Below the pieces are notes generated by a model. The model worked only from the letters and a program-made list of their open reading frames with translations. It did no database searches and was not told the origin of the DNA. Source: Candidatus Nanosynbacter sp. TM7-053 (GTDB lineage: Bacteria; Patescibacteriota; Saccharimonadia; Saccharimonadales; Saccharimonadaceae). Taken from it: a stretch of 64,000 nt of DNA. The stretch spans positions 145,868 to 209,867 of the forward strand of contig NZ_JAJQJX010000002.1 of NCBI RefSeq assembly GCF_022828375.1. The letters run 5' to 3'. Shown in pieces: positions 61,040-64,000 of the stretch. The first letter of the stretch is position 1. Each line of letters begins with the position of its first letter. The position numbers and the translations under genes are program-made.

Positions 61040-62623
61040 CTAGGCAATAAGTAAAACTCCGCAATATCCTGGAATTGTCATTTGGAGATTTTCTGCGGTA
61101 ATTAAATTGACAGAGTGAGTCGAGGTGATAATCTTGGCGCTTTCTGGAATGGAGAAGCTTTGTTTCTCGTCTGCGAAATTGATGAAAATGTAAGCACGTT
61201 GACCGGCCAGCTCTCTTTTTAATCCGAGAATAAAGCCGTTGCCAGTGTTTTGCACGATGCTCAAACTGCCATTTTTAAGAATTGGGAGAATTTGGCGCAA
61301 TTTTAGTAGTCTTCGGTGCATATTAAGCAAAGAATCGTTTGCGGTTTTTTCACTATCAACGTTAATCTTCGTGTGATTATCATTAATAGGAAGCCAAGGT
61401 TTTGCACTTGAAAAGCCTGCAAATTGCGAATCATTCCATTGCATTGGCGTGCGTTCCAAATCTCGGCTATCAACAACAGAATTGGCGGGACTAAAATTAT
61501 CTCGAATGTCATTAGCGGTCAATTCTCCGTTTGTCATGCCAATTTCGTCGCCGTAATACACTACGCTAATTCCTGGAGTGAGGAGATTTAAGAAGCTGAG
61601 AGCGCGGGCACGTTCTTCGCCCAATCTGGAGGCGACTCGCGGCTGATCGTGATTTCCGATACAGAAAAATGACGTGGTTGAGTTCGCTGATTGCAAATAA
61701 TTTTCGATTTTTTTCTCAATATTTTTAGCATGCCATTCGTTGTCGCGATATTCCATAAAAAACGCCGAGGCTTTTGGATGGGTCGTTAGGATTTGGCTGT
61801 ATTGATGATAAATATCGCCCAGCTTATCGTCGGGATAAAATTCAAACACCATTTGCTTGTCGTCATATTCATCGCAGACTGACGCCAATTCTCGCAAATA
61901 TTCCTGAAAATGCGGTCCCATTTTACAGTGGTCGTGAATAAACGCTCCGTAATCGTTTGGATTGCCATAAAAATCAGAATTTGGAGAATCGTCTTTAAAG
62001 TCGGGATCTTTGGAGATTCCCCAAATTGCATCGACGCGCATTCCATCAACGCCCATATCAAACCAAAATCGCACTATGTTTTTCATTTCAGCACGCACTG
62101 CGGGATTGTCCCAATTCAGATCTGGCTGCGTTTTTAAGAACGAATGCAGGTAAAATTGCCCAGCGAGCTCGTCAAATTCCCACGAACTGCCACCAGACAA
62201 GCTTCGCCAATTGTTAGGCTCGCTATTATTTTTTCCGTCGCGCCAAATATAGTAATCGCGCTTGGGATTATCACGCGAAGATCTGGATTCTTGAAACCAC
62301 GGATGTTGGTCTGAAGTGTGGCAGGGAACGAGGTCAATCATAACTTTAATATCGAGATCGTGGGCTTTTTTAAGAAGCGTCTGAAAATCGTGCATTTTTC
62401 CGAAAGTCGGATCGATTGCTCGATAATTTGCGATATCATAGCCAAAGTCAGTCAGCGGCGATACGAAGAATGGGGAAATCCAAATCGAATTGATGCCCAG
62501 CCATGATAAATAATCCAGCTTCTCGGTAATGCCGTTCAAATCGCCAATTCCATCGCCATTCGTATCTAGAAAACTGCGCGGATAAATTTGATAAAGAGAG
62601 GCGACATCTTGCCAGGTTTTCAT
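61040..62623 (-). CDS. GH13 alpha-glucosidase (oligo-1,6-glucosidase-like)
   Basis: 527 aa. GH13 regions: YQIYPRSFLDTNGDGIGDLNGI (calcium loop), DLVPCHTSDQHPWF, nucleophile Asp in GMRVDAIW, acid/base Glu in MVFEFYPDD, and the transition-state Asp in CIGNHDQPRVASR, then DLERTPMQWNDS. It cleaves alpha-linked glucosides such as isomaltose or maltose. There is no signal peptide, so it acts on imported sugars or glycogen fragments. TATACT 62630-62635 ends exactly 6 nt before the ATG (leaderless). Confidence 0.93.
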   Translation of the reverse strand: MKTWQDVASLYQIYPRSFLDTNGDGIGDLNGITEKLDYLSWLGINSIWISPFFVSPLTDFGYDIANYRAIDPTFGKMHDFQTLLKKAHDLDIKVMIDLVPCHTSDQHPWFQESRSSRDNPKRDYYIWRDGKNNSEPNNWRSLSGGSSWEFDELAGQFYLHSFLKTQPDLNWDNPAVRAEMKNIVRFWFDMGVDGMRVDAIWGISKDPDFKDDSPNSDFYGNPNDYGAFIHDHCKMGPHFQEYLRELASVCDEYDDKQMVFEFYPDDKLGDIYHQYSQILTTHPKASAFFMEYRDNEWHAKNIEKKIENYLQSANSTTSFFCIGNHDQPRVASRLGEERARALSFLNLLTPGISVVYYGDEIGMTNGELTANDIRDNFSPANSVVDSRDLERTPMQWNDSQFAGFSSAKPWLPINDNHTKINVDSEKTANDSLLNMHRRLLKLRQILPILKNGSLSIVQNTGNGFILGLKRELAGQRAYIFINFADEKQSFSIPESAKIITSTHSVNLITAENLQMTIPGYCGVLLIA

Positions 62624-62703
62624 GATTTAAGTATAAGCGAGATGTGCGTAAAATACCAATAATAAAAATACCCAGATTAACTGGACATGTCTAATTTCAA
62701 TTG

Positions 62704-62850
62704 GTGCGGGGTGATATAGAATGTTTACACGAAATAGAGGCTGAGATCTGTAGGTGGGAGGATATTCTCCGCATTGAGTATGTACGATATATGAGAGGAG
62801 ACACTGAATTATATTCCTCAACAGACTTACATATTACTGGAGAGTTATAA
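62704..62850 (+). CDS. Possible small open frame (48 aa)
   Basis: From GTG 62704 a stop-free frame gives an amphipathic acidic peptide (ECLHEIEAEICRWEDILRIE), ending at 62848-62850 inside the TATAAT of the next gene. There is no good ribosome site. It may be the 3' remnant of a gene, or chance. The rest of 62624-62858 shows nothing else. Confidence 0.25.
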   Translation: MRGDIECLHEIEAEICRWEDILRIEYVRYMRGDTELYSSTDLHITGEL

Positions 62851-62858
62851 TAAAAGAC

Positions 62859-63917
62859 ATGAGTAAGACGAGTGTAGAGGGCAAGAAGGACAGGCTCTTG
62901 CGTCTGGGCAGGGAGCAAGAGGTACGCCTAAAAGAGGAGCTGTCGAGCCAGGAAAATAGAAGCTATGCAAGGGCGGCTGCCTATGCGAATGCAGCACTTC
63001 GATACTATACAGCGGCAGGAGATAGTAAGAAAATAAAAGAGCTAAAGGCAAAAGCTTTGAAATATAGGCAGCTATCCGCTAGCGAGCTCACTCAAACGCT
63101 ACCCCTTATATCAGCTGATATACAGAAAGTAGTAAATGACGAGATATGTCTGGTGATAAAAAAGTGCACGAGTTTCGACACGCTGAATGAATGTCTAGAT
63201 TATCTTGCTCGCCTGTCCAGATTGGTCCCAAATTATGGGGAGATAGCTAAACATGCAAGTGAGCACCTGCCCCTTACTTCCATAATTGCAAATCATACAG
63301 TGATAGACGGCGAGGGTCACCTGATAAGTGATGATGACGAAGAAAACTATTGGACATATCACCATTATGACCTTGAGATGCAGGTCTATATCTACGAGAT
63401 TGCCGGTGTCTTTCAAAAACTTCGCCTGGAAAAAGACTTGAATAATGTAACGATGATGGACTATGTATTATCTAAGGGAATTCTTGGTAGTGAGGAGTGT
63501 GTCAAGCTACAGTCTGCGTTTGTCAATCATTTTATTGTCGGCGATAATATAGCAGCAGTGCACATTTTGTCACCAACAATAGAAGGGTTAATTATATCAC
63601 TATCAAGACGATTAGGCATTGATGTTGTAGCGCAGGATAGAGGCAGGATTACATCCAGAGATATATCATTAGGTACAAACAACATAACTTCGGAGTCGTT
63701 TACTAATGTATGGGGTGAGAATTTTTGCAGGATGATTGATTATCTTCTGTATAATAACTTCGGGCCAAAATTAAGGCACAGAACAGCACACGGCTCTATA
63801 TCTATAAAAGAGTGTAATGACACATCTGTCGTTATCTTACTATACATACTAATAAAAATATTAAATTTGGTTAGAATTACAAAGACAAGTACAAGCGAAC
63901 CACAAGATGACAAATAA
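62859..63917 (+). CDS. DUF4209/HEPN-like protein
   Basis: 352 aa. A charged helical N-terminus (~1-75), a helical middle, HILSPTIEGLIISLSRRLGID (~240), and near the C-terminus KLRHRTAHGSI, an R-x4-H motif (R-H-R-T-A-H) typical of HEPN folds and, from memory, of DUF4209 proteins. HEPN domains are often RNases in defence or toxin systems. TATAAT 62846-62851 lies 7 nt from the ATG. Codons are A/T-rich (ATA, AGG). It overlaps the ADP-ribosylglycohydrolase start by 11 bp, so the two are coupled. Confidence 0.6.
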   Translation: MSKTSVEGKKDRLLRLGREQEVRLKEELSSQENRSYARAAAYANAALRYYTAAGDSKKIKELKAKALKYRQLSASELTQTLPLISADIQKVVNDEICLVIKKCTSFDTLNECLDYLARLSRLVPNYGEIAKHASEHLPLTSIIANHTVIDGEGHLISDDDEENYWTYHHYDLEMQVYIYEIAGVFQKLRLEKDLNNVTMMDYVLSKGILGSEECVKLQSAFVNHFIVGDNIAAVHILSPTIEGLIISLSRRLGIDVVAQDRGRITSRDISLGTNNITSESFTNVWGENFCRMIDYLLYNNFGPKLRHRTAHGSISIKECNDTSVVILLYILIKILNLVRITKTSTSEPQDDK

Positions 63918-64000
63918 ATCCCGACCGCATCTCCAAGCGTCTCTCCTCGGCTTAGCTATTGGCGACGCCCTCGGTGCTCCTATTGAACACGGTTATACGA
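63907..64000 (+). CDS. ADP-ribosylglycohydrolase (start only; cut by window)
   Basis: The last 94 bases open with ATG 63907 and read ASLLGLAIGDALGAPIEHGYT, the N-terminal GDALGAP motif of the DraG/ARH ADP-ribosylglycohydrolase family, where the Asp helps bind magnesium. These enzymes remove ADP-ribose from proteins, RNA or nucleotides. The frame starts inside the DUF4209-like gene (11-bp overlap) and uses more C-ending codons than that gene. The rest lies outside the window. Confidence 0.75.
   Translation, partial: MTNKSRPHLQASLLGLAIGDALGAPIEHGYT

Noticed and set aside
1..64000. Alternative genetic code (UGA as Gly, as in Gracilibacteria/Absconditabacteria)
   Set aside because: UGA is used as a stop at rpiB, tktN and gatA, and no conserved gene has in-frame UGA.

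Overview
The window most likely comes from a member of Candidatus Saccharibacteria (TM7; Patescibacteria/CPR) or a close relative. I infer this from gene content and style, not from a database match. Genes are tightly packed and of moderate GC, with many 1-4 bp overlaps. The genetic code is standard (UGA is used as a stop, for example in rpiB and tktN). Carbon metabolism is reduced (gap, fba, split transketolase, rpe, rpiB, malic enzyme), the RNase HII carries a fused YraN domain, and no amino-acid, cofactor or lipid biosynthesis is present. I found no rRNA, tRNA or CRISPR array.

Layout. 1-6.1 kb is an accessory region with a truncated alpha/beta hydrolase, a CYTH protein, an ASCH protein, a GC-rich GNAT-GNAT-ASCH fusion, two Nudix hydrolases, a frameshifted ASCH pseudogene, an M16-like protein and an unknown. 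6.7-13 kb holds pheT, FKBP, trxB, ppa and a short bifunctional Rel. 13-20.5 kb is central carbon metabolism: gap; rpiB-rpe-tktN-tktC; fba-pfkB-unknown. 20.5-29.8 kb holds LOG, uvrB, gatC-gatA-(membrane gene)-gatB, galU and two small membrane genes. 29.8-41.2 kb holds dnaE, an SpoU methyltransferase, a GspE/PilB ATPase, a 513-aa unknown, malic enzyme, rplS and rnhB-yraN. 42-52 kb holds pepN divergent from a secreted HNH nuclease, then nusA-clpC-zincin-radA-PIN/TRAM. 52-60.3 kb holds a class A PBP divergent from tyrS-HAD-recG-phospholipase-like-rsmD. 60.3-64 kb holds small unknowns, a GH13 glucosidase, and a DUF4209/HEPN-like gene overlapping the start of an ADP-ribosylglycohydrolase.

Two promoter styles coexist. 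Many housekeeping genes have a TATAAT-like box ending exactly 6 nt before the start codon and no Shine-Dalgarno, which predicts leaderless mRNA (14 cases counted, plus several at 7-9 nt). In contrast, five small GC-rich minus-strand genes (6140-6406, 14172-14594, 17785-18009, 33653-33940, 41372-41770) each have TTGACA (or TTGACT)-N17-TATAAT-like promoters, a long leader, and a stem-loop that starts at or close to the predicted transcription start. Four of the five lie convergent to the end of a housekeeping operon. I consider this repeated cassette design the most distinctive feature of the window. A transfer from actinobacterial hosts or their phages is a plausible but untested origin.
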